A stretch of 64,000 nt of DNA from Hermatobates lingyangjiaoensis (GCA_026182355.1 JAPFBL010000116.1:1-64000); one strand, 5' to 3'; counted from the first letter of the stretch, positions 45,050-57,235 are shown. Numbers and translations: made by a program. Notes: generated from the letters alone by a model not told the origin.

Positions 45050-48000
45050 TTTATATATATTTCTGAAATTTGGGGGCAGTTCTTTTTGAATACTAATATT
45101 TAACGATGATCTATTTGTTTTATTCTTGTTGAGTTGTATAGAGAATTTTTGCACACAACCACAAATATTATTACCAATAACCTGCTAATATCAATCATTG
45201 TAAACTTTAAAGATTGTCAATTCTAAACCATTGTAAACACCATATCAATGGTTATAGGTATCGAACCTATGTTATAGAATTTTGTCGATTCCTGAGAATT
45301 TCGGTGAATTTATTAGTAACCTAAAAAACCCCAAATAAAAGTAGTGTTTTAGAAGACTGGAAAAATTCTCTACGCAACTCAAGAAGGTAACACCTCAACA
45401 AAGACATATGTTTTCTACAAATATACACATCGCTTTTGAATCCAATGTACCTCACTTCCATGTAAGTCAATTGTATCGGAACAAATGTTCATTGAATTCC
45501 AGATAAAGCTTAAATTTCTTCAAAATATTACATCCCTTACTGTATTTGATAAAAATATTTTGTCTCTTCTTTGTTAGAAATTTAGTAGTTTAATCAATCA
45601 AGTAACATTATTCAAAAAAAAAAAAAAAGAAATGCAAATAAACATTCGACATCAATGTGTGAAGTTCTCGACTGACTGAAAAGTCTCGACATTGTGTTTG
45701 ATTTACAAAACGTGTAGTAGTGGAAAAACAAGCAAAAAAACTGTGGGTGTCGCTTTCAGCTTGGCACGATATCAATCTTGTTTTTCTTTTTTACTGTTTT
45801 TTTTTTGGAAATGTTTTCGAGTCAAGCATTGGCTTTTACGATCACCTTTCTAACTGCACTTCAGTATAAACAGAATAAGTACCATTGTGTAAACAACGTG
45901 GATAAGTGAATTGGTATTATTTTGCTTAGAAATTCACTATGTTTAAAATCACGAATACAATTACTTATATATATTATTTCATATCATTTCCGAACGGAGT
46001 ATATTTTTTTATTTTCTTGAAGCTGTTTTGGCATGTTTGTTGTTCCGAAACAGGTTGCTTGAGAAAAAAACTACAAAGACTCTAACGGTTGTATATTATA
46101 GTGAAGCCTTTATAATGCCTGTTTACAATCTATGAACTCCATTACAGCGATATTCGATAAAATATGTGATCTGGATGTTTTTAAGATAATTTGTTGTAAT
46201 TATAGTTTGTATTCATACTGGGATTTTTAATTCTACCTTCATTGCCAATAGACCTGCATTATTTTACAAGACACAGTTCCTATGATTGTTCTAACAGATG
46301 AATGACAATACTAAATGAATAACACATTTATAAATGTTAATGGCAAAGGAATCACATACAAGCATGTGATTGATGTGTCTCTAGATTGATGGCGCTGTAG
46401 AAGTAACTTTTACAAGGATTTTTTAGTTTAAATAAAATTATAATTACTTAATTATATTATAATTTTTTTCGTTTAATTGTTACAGTATGTGATATCCTTA
46501 TAATCGATGAATATTAATGAAATGTTTCTTGTTTTTAGTTTAGGATTCTTATAAATGGCTAAAAGTTCAGAGAAAAAAATATGTAGTTTAGTTATTGAAT
46601 TTATTCGTACAAATCAAAGGATTAAATATTTAGACACTGATATTTTGAAAATGATTGATTGATCAACTTCTAGATTTTGAAGTTGTGGGACTAATTGCTA
46701 AATGATATACAAAAAATGTCGGCATACTTGGGAAGAGATAATTTTTTTTCTATGTGACATGGAAGATGCGAAAATTCTTATTTAGTAAAAAAAAACTTAT
46801 AGAGTGTTGTTTGTAGAGTTAATTTAAAGATGGTATCATCCATAGAAGCACTGGAGTGAATAGTAATTCTAGATTAAATTGTTTATTGTTAACATATTGA
46901 ATCGAGTTTCACAAAAAAACTATACTCTTGCGTGATCATTTCGGTTATTTTTGACTCAAAAATTTCAGACAAACTGAAACCTAATGTTGACTTTCGTCCT
47001 GTATCATACTTTTAAATGTATTGAATCAACCAAATAGCTATATTTCTATGGCATTTACTGCTAAAGAGGTTGAGTTTTTTATTTGCCTGTGTCAAAGAAA
47101 ACTTTTGCTGGGAAGTATTAGTATTTTCTATAATTTTTTATAGAGAACCTCACACTTCTTATGAGAGAGAGAGAGAACCTTTTTATAGTTGCTTATAAAA
47201 CAGTTATAGTGTATTTTACTTAAAAATCTAGAGGCTTTAGGAAGCCTATAATTGTATTGATCTTGCTAATATTATTGTTTGGTAAAAATACTATTAAAAA
47301 GTGATTATAATGAAGGTATAATGAAGGGTTGGTTAAGGGTCATTGATTAGGGATTGAGTGTCACTAGAAGAGGGTGATTACAAAGTTGAGGTCAAAGGTC
47401 GATAATGAGAAGGAAGGGAGAAGCACTTGAAACACAAGACTTTAAATAAGCCCTCAGCCGACCTGAGATAGGGATCAGACAAACAAGTCCCCCTCTGGCT
47501 GACAGGCTTGGTTTCACGTTACAGGCACTTGGCTGTCGCATCGCCTTCACCTCCAGACAGCTCTCTTGTTATCTCCAAACTAGTTGTGTGCAAACCACAA
47601 CGGTCTCGACATGATACTAACCAAGTCAAGGAAAAAAATCCCAATTAATCTTTGTGTCTATCAATTTGTTTAAATTAAAATCTAGTTCCTTCTTGATTTA
47701 GTTTGACCTGAAAAAGCTAGTCATATAATCATGCAAAAAATATAGTTATTGGATTGCACAATGTGCGAAACCAATTTTCCATACTTAGTGCAAACAATAT
47801 TCTTCCCACTAACATGGTCAGTCCCACTTGAAGATGCACTGCTTGAGTAACCGGTCGTGCATCTGCTACAACGACCCACAAGGAATGATTGATTTGGATA
47901 ATAATATAAGATACATACTTTTTGTAGTGGAAATGATCACTGTTATTGAGCAATATTTATGTAATGGAAAAGCACTTTATTTTACCTTTAAATGTCACAA

Positions 48001-48560
48001 TTGGTATCAATATTTTATGTACATTTTTGTTGTTTTAGAAACTTGCATAATGTTGCACACTATGGGGACTACGTCATAAGACATACATTAATTTTGTATC
48101 ATAGCGACCTAAACAATGTTAAAAACACAAGTTAAGAAAGTTTCAAAAAATTCCTTTAGAACAAACAAATTTAAAATCTTTGTTACATCTAAAATACACA
48201 TTTTTCTAAAAGTCAATTCAATTAATTTTTGAATATGAAAATATTTAAATGTTCTGTTTGTGTAAAGGAGTCATGGTTATCAAAACTTTTTTTCTAAATA
48301 AGCAACTTGTTTACGCACATATATTTTCTCCACGTACGTATTTCATTTCTTCTCCACTAAACACCAGATCATGTCTGTCACTCTATTTTAAGACTGGTGT
48401 ATTTATGAATATTTATTTCATTTTTAATATAACCAACTAGTTGTTATTACATTTTCGTAGGGTTTCTCATAATTATATCCGGTTTTTTTAATTTTTTTTA
48501 GCGTTATTTTGATTCATTTTATATATTTTTCTTTTTTCATTTATTTAAATTTCATTACTT
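45050..48560. other. Long AT-rich stretch with one GC-richer patch
   Basis: A poly(A) run lies at 45613-45629 and a GAGA run near 47164. The patch at about 47400-47640 is GC-richer and contains no frame or repeat I recognise. Confidence 0.45.
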
Positions 48561-48568
48561 TATTGGGT

Positions 48569-48925
48569 GATAACACAGTTTAGTTGTATTTGGGAATTTC
48601 AAAAATCACGTTTCCATACAAAACAAAAAGTTTAATATCAATACGCATTTTAAACACTTAGTATTCTTCTTCAGTTTTACATCAAAAAGAATATGCGTTA
48701 TTATGGTTCAACATTCAAATATTGTATTCATATTTCAAATAATTCATTCTGATATTTTTAAAGCTCAGAGATATGTACATTTTTTTAGATGTAAACCCAA
48801 AAAAGAACATTTAGTGTTCGAAACGCGTTGTTGGTCTTGACATTAAACTATTTTTGTTGTGTTTGGAGACGTATTATTTAAATTTCCCCAATATGAGTAA
48901 ATACCACTCCATAACAGATTGCACA
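48569..48925. mobile_element. Old family B foldback element
   Basis: The arms are related inverted copies but clearly diverged. The left arm keeps CTGAAGA without GAAA. The right arm keeps GAACAT-TTA-GTGTTC-GAAA-CGCG (GAAA at 48820-48823) without CTGANGA. The tail ATGAGTAAATACCAC and CAGATTGCAC match the young copy at 5.9 kb. Both ribozymes are broken in complementary ways. Confidence 0.65.
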
Positions 48926-48929
48926 AGTA

Positions 48930-51200
48930 ATTATCAATTTAGTTGTAACAGTCTTGCTGTTTGCTGAATCGGTATAAGTTTAGTAAAAACTTGAGTACCT
49001 AGTTCTCCAGATAACGACGAATGTTGAAACAAACTATTGATCTATATTAGTTCTTTCTAAGAGTTCTTTGTTTAATTTCATGTACTCGACTTGCGTTTTT
49101 TTATGCTATGTATATATTTCCGTATTTTTATTTGAAATTTTTTTAAAAATCAACACTTTGTACCTTTTAATATAAATACACCACAATGTGATATAATATT
49201 TTATGAAACTGAAAAACTAACTGACTGCCGATTCATTTTAGTTCTGTATATACCTACATTTAAAATTTAAAAAAGTTTACAGAATAATGAATCACAGCAT
49301 CAGGAAAATATAAAAAGAATTGACAAAAACTCATTTCAATATTTTTATATTAGGAGAAGTATTATTCGCATAATTTTACTGATAGCGAAATGAGAGAAAA
49401 AAAATAGAAAGGGAAAAAGAGTGAGTTAGAGGACGGGAAATATGAAAAATGCATTACGGTGAAAGATTTACCTGCATATGGAACTTGAAATAATATGCGA
49501 AAAGTAATGAGAAAGGAGAGGAATCTATTAAAAGTGGAAACTCATTTTTTATTGATCTTGAAGACTGGTGTAGGCTGTGAATCTGGTGTAGGATTCATTA
49601 TTTGGTGGCTGGGTGGGGTGAGAGATATGACAGGGTTGATAATTAATGCCTTTGGGCTTGCAAGCGAGTTCTTAGTGTATCAAAACTCCTCATCCATCAC
49701 ACATGCCGCAGTTCCACTTCCCTATTATGCCGCTTTCCCGTTTATGCGAATATTTCTGCAATTGTCTCCAATATCATTAGTTCAAGACTCTCCTACCTGT
49801 CTGATTTTCAAATACGAGAAGAGGTTTTAAATCTCCTCCAGAAACACTGCTGTTTTTTTTTCTCTGCCATTCATTTTACCATATCCAGCACTTTAACGTA
49901 ATGAATCATCGTTCCTCACTTCCGTTCAATTACATTCATAAACAATTCTCTTTTTATTTTCCTTCATTTCAGAAAGAAGACTAGTGTATTAATGCAAAAT
50001 ATCATAGATATATAAAAATCCTTAGTATTTGTGCACTCTAATATATATGGTATTTATTCATGATGTGAGCCTAAAGGAAGTAGTCTCCATATAGAAAAAG
50101 CACTGTATAAAATGTGCTGTTCAAAATGTAACTACTTCATTACGTTAAATCTAAAATAAAATTTAAAAGATCCTTGTAAGACCTTTGTGATCTTTTGAAG
50201 GATGTCGCACTCGTTTTATTTACTAAATTTTAAACGGTAGTGGATTTGTTAGGGTGGCACTAATTCATAAAATACTGTTTATGCGTTTATTTCTTATTAC
50301 TATCCAAACAAACGTTCCGTCACAGATTCCTCTCTCATTCTATCTTTCTTTGCTTATTTAATCTATGTTTGATTTCATGATAACACCTATATTTTACTAC
50401 TGTTTGTTTAATATCCGTGCAATCCCAAGCAGAATTCGTTGCAACTTCGTTATTCACCATTAACGAACAGTTAATTTCCATTCCCATGAATTCCCATGAA
50501 GGACAACTTCAATGGGCAATCCATCCTAAACATATTAAATGTCAATTATAAAACCAGAATCATAGATTTTTTAATCAACAGAAGAGATTTTTAACAAAAT
50601 TAATTGATTTTTGAATCATTAAATCATTGTAAATAGGTCATGGTAATCGGGGTCATATCGACAGATTAAAGATATTAATCAGATGTTTACATCTGGCTAT
50701 TTTAAAGGACTTCTTTACCAAAGCTGATAGGTAAAGGTTTTAAACACTGCTTCATTTAATGGAGCACCGATTTCACTTATGGTTTAACACTATTAGGATT
50801 TCGTTTTTCCAGTAAAGCACCAGAAGTAAACATTTGAATGGTAGAATTTAATATTTCGTTCTTATCTTTGAATTATTTAATTAAATATCTACAACTTTGA
50901 ATGAAATTTATTTAGTTTGTTTTATTCTAAAATTCTTCTTATTTAGTTTATTCTAATATCAATATTTTTATACCTATAAAACAAATGTTTGCTAAATTTT
51001 TAGCCCGTTACAAACTTAAAACAACATTATAATCGCAATAGTAAATAAATTTACTATTTATTTAACCCAACGGTTGGTTATCTGCTGGTGCGTCTTTGGC
51101 GTACTTGTCTCCCTCTGTTTTTCTCCTCAAGATAGATTTTCCAAAATTTGTGTTTGTAAGTTATTCTTAACTCTATGTGTTACTCATTTTCAATTTTGAA
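48930..51200. other. Long stretch, nothing firmly recognised
   Basis: A 111-codon plus-strand frame (49495-49830) has mixed composition without a known domain. A weak hammerhead-like string (TAACGACGAATGTTGAAAC) lies at 49012-49030. Confidence 0.45.
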
Positions 51201-51204
51201 TTTA

Positions 51205-51228
51205 TATATATATATATATATATATATC
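51205..51228. repeat. (TA)n microsatellite
   Basis: TA run just before the family D element. Confidence 0.93.
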
Positions 51229-51229
51229 A

Positions 51230-51400
51230 CGTTTCAAAGTAAATCACAAACACAGAACTAAGGAACGAACACACTTACTGTCTCTAATTTTCGGTTGAAC
51301 CGTCATCAGGAGAGTTGGGATAGGGATACCAAGCGTTTGGTGTATTTGTGTGTTTGTTCCTTAGTTCTGTGTTTGTGATTCACCGGTTTGCTGTTCTTTT
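51230..51400. mobile_element. Family D foldback element, one arm reduced
   Basis: CACAAACACAGAACTAAGGA (from 51245) and its inverted copy near 51355-51385 are the outer arms. The right arm lacks the ribozyme, so the palindrome is asymmetric. Confidence 0.65.
51281..51313 (-). ncRNA. Hammerhead ribozyme motif, family D, best copy
   Basis: Minus strand: TCTC, CTGATGA (complement of 51303-51309), extra C, helix II GGT/ACC, GAAA (complement of 51289-51292), AATT, A, then GAGA pairing with TCTC. All expected elements fit in 33 nt, among the smallest in the window. Confidence 0.7.
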
Positions 51401-51449
51401 GGATCGTTTTCCTGTTAATAATATATATATACGAAATGAAAGTTTATTA

Positions 51450-51540
51450 GGTCTCGGTCAGTTCTTCAAGTTCAAATTAAACTCACATTACTAACGTTTC
51501 GGTTTTTATTTAAAGCCTTTTTTATAAGTAGATGTATAAA
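51450..51540 (-). mobile_element. CTATGAA-variant repeat, copy 4
   Basis: GAAACGTTAG and an AT-rich helix II are kept; the upstream box reads CTTATAA. The tail GAAGAACTGACCGAG matches copy 2. Confidence 0.45.
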
Positions 51541-51640
51541 TTTTTTTTTGAAAGTGAAAAACAAAGTATTACATTAAAGATTACTGGACAAAGAAAAATA
51601 TTCAGTGGATTTTAACAAATGTCTAGTTTCTAAAATGATC

Positions 51641-51760
51641 AGTATCAGTATTACCTGTTAATATATCCACTATATTCTACTTGGCATCGTAGAGGCTCGA
51701 GACCGATAGCTTAACGTCCTCTCCGAGGGGGACGACACATTCAATATACCAACCCATTTA
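51641..51760 (-). mobile_element. SINE fragment with alternative tail
   Basis: The minus strand holds the SINE body (CTCGGAGAGGACGTTAAGC). The segment beyond it, 51641-51685, differs from other SINE copies and recurs at 52383-52433 (GGTATTGCCTGGCAACATAT). It may be a fused or alternative 3' tail. Confidence 0.5.
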
Positions 51761-51769
51761 ATGGATGTT

Positions 51770-54700
51770 CTCAAGAAGACGAAAGCTGGTCTTCTCACCA
51801 TACTACTGTCTTGAGGACGGTTGATAAAAACGTTGCAATAATGATAGTGCGCCCTAGTGTCTTGTTGTTATTAGTTTTTCTTTCTCATATGTATTGTAAG
51901 TTCGGTTCTGATTGTGTGAATTAACAAACAAGCTGAAACGTCCAGAAGCATGAGCAGATAAAGTAGACACGGTGAACTCAGCTTCTATGAACAAGGTACA
52001 TTCAAATATTGTATGATCCTTGCCCTGGAGAAACAACAAAAAATGACCAAGGCTACTTGTGTATGGACCATTTATATATATATAGATTTTTTATATTTAT
52101 ATTTATAGATTAATTTAGACAGAAAATGTATGTATATAAACATTTAATCAAAAATTTTTCGAATTATCTGTTTTATTTTTATGTTTAAATGAAATTAATT
52201 GTATAATAAGAATTATCTTTGAAAGGAATGTTATACCAGGTATGCATGGTAAGAAAACCAATTATGTTCACTACCTATTTACGGGCATACTAATATATAA
52301 AGACGGAATACAGTATAAATGAAGGCAGGATGAATAGAGGAGACCAATGGGAGAGGACGGGGCATCTAGAAATACCTCATTACTCAGTATCGGTATTGCC
52401 TGGCAACATATCCACTCTATTCTACTAAACGGGGCATTTATCTTCAGGAAACAAATGTATGCCATCAGCACCAGTACATTTTGGTGGTGTATACTCTACT
52501 GACAGGAAGGTGACTCAAACTTAACATGGGATTGACCTCATAATGCCCAGGAGCCTATCTAGAACCCATTGATGGACAACAAAAACAACCTAATGCACCA
52601 TCAACCAAATGCACTTATCCATGATAATATAATAATATATGATAACATATTCAAATCGCTACTATCAAAGATGGAATGTATGTGAGTTTAGATTTATTGC
52701 AATACAAACATTGTAACAATATATAGTAATACTGTTACAGTTAGATTTGTATTAGGACCCCCGACCTAGAACATCTTCTGGTCGGTTACGTGCAGCCAGG
52801 AGTAGTTCAGTTTCATAAACCGAAATTTAATGTACATTCCTGAGCTGGGAAGGTTCAGTTATCATTTTATGTTTATAGTAAAAACGGTAGATAACCTTAG
52901 ATAAACAGGTAAATGGTGTAGTACTTTTACTGTTATTATCTTATATTATCAGCAATATCTTGTATGGAGATTGGTCCGAATTAATGTGCGAGAAGAATTG
53001 TCTAAGATAAGGGCGTGTAGTATTATTCAAAGGAGATATATGCTACACTGTTAGTACCAAATAGTATGTGATCCTTGATCTGAAGCAATGAATAACACAA
53101 AACAATCAAGTCTACATGCGCATAGAAAACTTTAAGCAAAACACAGTACATGCAAGTCATATTCCTTATAAAAGATCTCTTCATATAACACTTAGTACTA
53201 AGAAACTTGATCAATAGTTTATAACTAAGAGACCGCAAATTAATGAGATATCCACAAGGCTTACTTACTTAGTTGAAGCTATCAGTCAAAATTTACTAAA
53301 AATGACTACACACCGAAGAGCTAGCTTAGTGAAAATTCTACAATTTGAGATAAACAAAATAATAATACAAATCCACAAGTTTATAAGACACGCTTTGACA
53401 ATATCGTTACCTTTTATGGGGATGTGACTAACTGATATAATTGTCTGATAAAATGTTTGAATAGAATTCAGAAGCTTGATTTATATGTAGAGATTTCCTA
53501 GATTTACTAAATGCAGAGTTTTATGTTTGTATACACTTTTTTATCTTATATACTTTTCATTTATTTAATTTATTTTAAATACAATTTATTTTAATGTATA
53601 CAAACGACACAAAGATCAACTGAGGCCTTGTGAGATGACAAATAAGGTTGACGAAAGAAGTCAACCATTGTTTTACAAATAAAACAAGCATAAAGCATTG
53701 CTCATAGAGATTAGGACTGGTATGAAGCAAACATACAAAGACTGAGGACGCTATAATGGGACCAGAAGAAGAGGGGACCGCAAGTATGACAGACATGAAG
53801 CCAAGTGTAAATAGAAATGCTAGCGCTATGTTGAGAGTAGAAGATTCAGTGAACATCAAAGGGATGGCCACACCCATGTCCCCACCAGTATCAAACTGAA
53901 TCTCCAAAAATTAACAAACAGTGGTGAAACCTATTTGTTGTTAGAGGTCCTTTCATAATATTGAATTTTCAGATTATGTGTAGGAGCATTGTAATGTTAC
54001 TAATGGTTCTCGGCAAATAAGTTACGGTGGGTAATCGAAGTTTGGGTGTTGGTATGAACTGAGAAGACTAATCGGTTATAATGTGTAGTAAGTAATAAAA
54101 TTAACGAGTATCATTGAGCAATGGTGAAGTATCGAACCCATAAACAACACCATGTCAATTAGCAGTACTGTCAAACCAGTTTTAAAGAAATTTCGGTTAT
54201 ATAACTGCAAAATAGATTTAATGAATAATATTTACAGTTTGAGTGAGTAATTATATTCTGACATGCAAATGAATTGATGTTCACTGTAGGTTATGAATTA
54301 TTCATAATTGTTGATACTTACTTAAATTAAATTACATAAATAACTGGTTGCATGATATTGCATGAAAACCTGTGACAATATATGTATACTTGAAAGGACT
54401 TAATACCAAATACTCCAGTCATAATATGTCATATTTCAAATTATACCATATTATGGTAAATTTCATATATCACCCAAAAATATCTTATAGTCAATGAACT
54501 AATGAATGAATTAAACAATAATAATGTTCACTCTCTCTCTATCCATTCAGTATCCATAACAGGTTTGTCTACGTTTAGATAAGTTATGGTTGATACAATG
54601 AGGTTAATTGTGCTATAATATTGAATGAACTTTTTGTCAAACATATTTTCATATATCTAGATCATAAAAAAATATCCATGCAATCTTATTTCTCTCTTGC

Positions 54701-55055
54701 CAGAACAAAGGAATTGGTTTTCAGTTTACATCTTACATGCAATTTTTGTCCTAATGTGGGAATGAGTAGAATCTTTATTTCTTCTTTTCAAATCTTCACC
54801 TTCATCTTCAATAAATTAACAAGGAAATATTCTATTTATAACACAGCCCTCTATAACAGCTTGGTATTTATTTTATTGACTAATTGGTTACCTTGGGCTT
54901 AATATAATAATAAATAAGTCAACAGAAAGATTTTCATATTTCATTGAAGGTTGTATGTTTTTTTTTTTTTGACATATGTTTCTAGGTTCGGTTAGGCCAC
55001 AAAGAAACACATAGGCTGAAAATTAATCCTTTGTATTACCACACACTGATTAGAT
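51770..55055. other. Long stretch, nothing firmly recognised
   Basis: It contains the repeated tail fragment at 52383-52433. A 110-codon minus-strand frame (53575-53907) is hydrophobic and mildly GC-richer but has no family I recognise. A short CT run occurs at 54530-54541. Confidence 0.45.
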
Positions 55056-55059
55056 ATTG

Positions 55060-55200
55060 GTAATCCTAAATTTTGTTCAACTGAAGTAAGGAGTATTTGA
55101 CATCGTATAGGCTCAGGACCGACGGCTTAATGTTCTCTACGAGTGACAGCATGCTAGATTTATTCACCTCCCACGTGAATAAATTAAAAGCCAGAGTTAA
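55060..55200 (-). mobile_element. SINE body copy
   Basis: Minus strand: body block GTAGAGAACATTAAGCCGTC and 3' element AACAAAATTTAGGATTACC. The tRNA head is not recognisable. Confidence 0.6.
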
Positions 55201-55262
55201 TGTAAACAAACAAAAGTAAGAAAAAATGTAATTTTAAAGTCAAAATAATAATTAATAGAAAC

Positions 55263-55675
55263 TTAATTCATAAATCTAATTACTATGGATAGACAATCAT
55301 TTAGAAGAAAAATAAAAAAAATGTGCTAAGAGATTGAGTTTAGGAGATATTCTAGTAGCAATAAATTGATGTGGTCTTCTTTAGATGTCCTCCAGGTGGC
55401 CGTAGTGTTAAAGGAGGTGATATATTTACCTAGACAAGAATTTGTCCACAGAAATAGTAATTAAAATACAGTCCGTGATTGTTTGTGTGGTAATCGAAAG
55501 GTTAATGTATTGGATAACAGATCCCTATGACAATCCAAGGCTCAGATTAGCAGAAGCCAAAAGCACACCAATTTATTGCTACTAGAATATCTCCTAAACT
55601 CAATCCCTTAGCACATTTTTTTTATTTTTCTTCTAAATGATTGTCTATTCATAGTAATTAGATTTATGAATTAAG
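55263..55675. repeat. Long inverted repeat with unique 190-bp loop
   Basis: Arms of about 110 bp (55263-55372 and 55566-55675) are near-identical inverted copies, with ATTCATAAATCTAATTACTA at the outside. The inner segment of about 190 bp is not duplicated. No hammerhead core is found in the arms, so this differs from the ribozyme palindromes. It may be a foldback transposon or an inverted duplication. Confidence 0.75.
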
Positions 55676-55679
55676 GCAG

Positions 55680-56910
55680 CTGCTGAATGCATATCTACTT
55701 CACTCTGTACAGTCCAGTCGGTAGACCCAGCTTCGGGAAAAACGTATTGTCTTAACATTTGTTGGGTAGGCATGATTGTTAGAGTAGGAAGTGAAATAAG
55801 CTTCAGGACTGATTAAGAAGCATGTCTCACTGTTACAAACTTTAAACTAAAGCATCCTACCAACTTCATAAAAAGCATTGAAAGAAATACTAGAAAAAAT
55901 ACCCTTAATGATGCGAGGTTTTCGGTAGGCAATAAAGTTAACTGAAAATTAAAGAGGTAGAACATCAAAAGAACTTAGGAGAAAACTCCTTAATCACAGA
56001 GATCAACCTACCAGTTTCACAGAAAAAGATAGGCAAGATCAATAAAGAAGATGAAATCACCATAATCCCTCTTAGGCTTAGACAGGTAGTGGGATTCAAC
56101 AGGTAAGACTGGACTATTCACAAAATTGGGGAGACTAATTAAATTTGGCTTTTAACTGACTCAGATAAACATAATCGAATGACAAACTCAGATTAATAAC
56201 AATTCTGTCACACTGTAGCAAGAATGAGACGTCTATAATGCGTCGGCATGGTCCTGCAGCAGTCGTAAAATAGACGTTTAGTGCTAGCAATAATATTGTA
56301 CTTAATATTGTAATTCAAACTTCGTTATATCTGTTAAAATTACCTTTTTGTAAATTAAAAGTTTGAAAGTATACATATTTCTTTATTATATATGACTTGG
56401 TTGATAGTTAGTTAGTTAACAAAAAAATAAGAATATACCCAGAAGAATCTAAAGTTGAAGTAGGATAAAGCGTTGGCGGAGGAAGTGTTCTCAAGGTTCT
56501 TCTCTTGAAGTGTTTCTGATTCAGTGACCAGACGGTCCAAATCGGGTGCGGGTCCCTCCGTGGGGACTACTAAATTCCCCAAAGGCATTGACCCGAATCG
56601 ACTTGGTCTGCAGAAAGTCCAACCGAACTTCAACTTTATCTACGCTTAGTTAATATGTCCCTTGTGTAATTCACTTCCTAGTATATCTGGACAACTAAAT
56701 AAATGCAATAAAACATAATAGAAAATTTGCTCAAACCTTCAGATACAAAATCCATGAAGGTAATTTTTATAAATAAGGTAGATAGACATACATAGATAAA
56801 TATGGATATTGTTAAAAACAATTTTTATATTGTTTTATAATTGTGTTTAACATTTTATAAATATTTGGGAGCAGTCCTTCATTCAAAATATTTCGTTGAA
56901 TTACCAACCA
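55680..56910. other. AT-rich stretch with one GC-richer frame
   Basis: The minus-strand frame 56412-56633 (73 codons) lies in a GC-richer patch and has plausible amino acid composition in its first 55 residues, but no family is recognised. Confidence 0.4.
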
Positions 56911-56914
56911 ACTT

Positions 56915-57235
56915 TTGTTGATATCATTTTCTTCACCAGTTTTTCGAGGTTTCTGAATACCTTCTTCTTTCTTCATCAACGTTAGAGAATATTAATTAGG
57001 GTGGAACCAACTGGTTTCCAATGATCTTCAAGGTAATTAAAAAATTGTTTAAGTCTTTAGAGGTGGTATTAAGATTTTAACAATTTTTTATTACTCTGAA
57101 GATGACTGGGAGCCAGTCGAAACATGTCGGTTCCACCCTAATTTATATTCTCCAACATTTGGATGAAGGAAAGAAGAAGGTATTCAGAAACCTCGAAAAA
57201 CTGGTGAAGAAAAATGACATCAGTGAAATATGGTC
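56915..57235. mobile_element. Family G foldback element
   Basis: Inverted arms of about 135-150 bp around a centre near 57050. Outer motifs ATCATTTTCTTCACCAG and the complement of TCTTCACCAGTTTTTCGAGG recur in both arms. Divergence is moderate, with small indels. Confidence 0.72.
57093..57130 (+). ncRNA. Hammerhead ribozyme motif, family G
   Basis: CTGAAGA (57096-57102), extra T, helix II GACTGG-GAG-CCAGTC (6 bp), GAAA (57119-57122), self-complementary ACATGT and C, a GUC cleavage site. ACT upstream can pair with GGT downstream (one G-U wobble). The core is intact. The mirrored arm is degraded. Confidence 0.68.

Noticed and set aside
49495..49830. 111-codon plus-strand frame and an opposite Pro-rich frame
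   Set aside because: No recognisable domain, no splice or promoter support, and both strands are comparably open.
53575..53907. 110-codon hydrophobic minus-strand frame
   Set aside because: Looks membrane-like only because of T-rich codons; no family recognised and no gene context.
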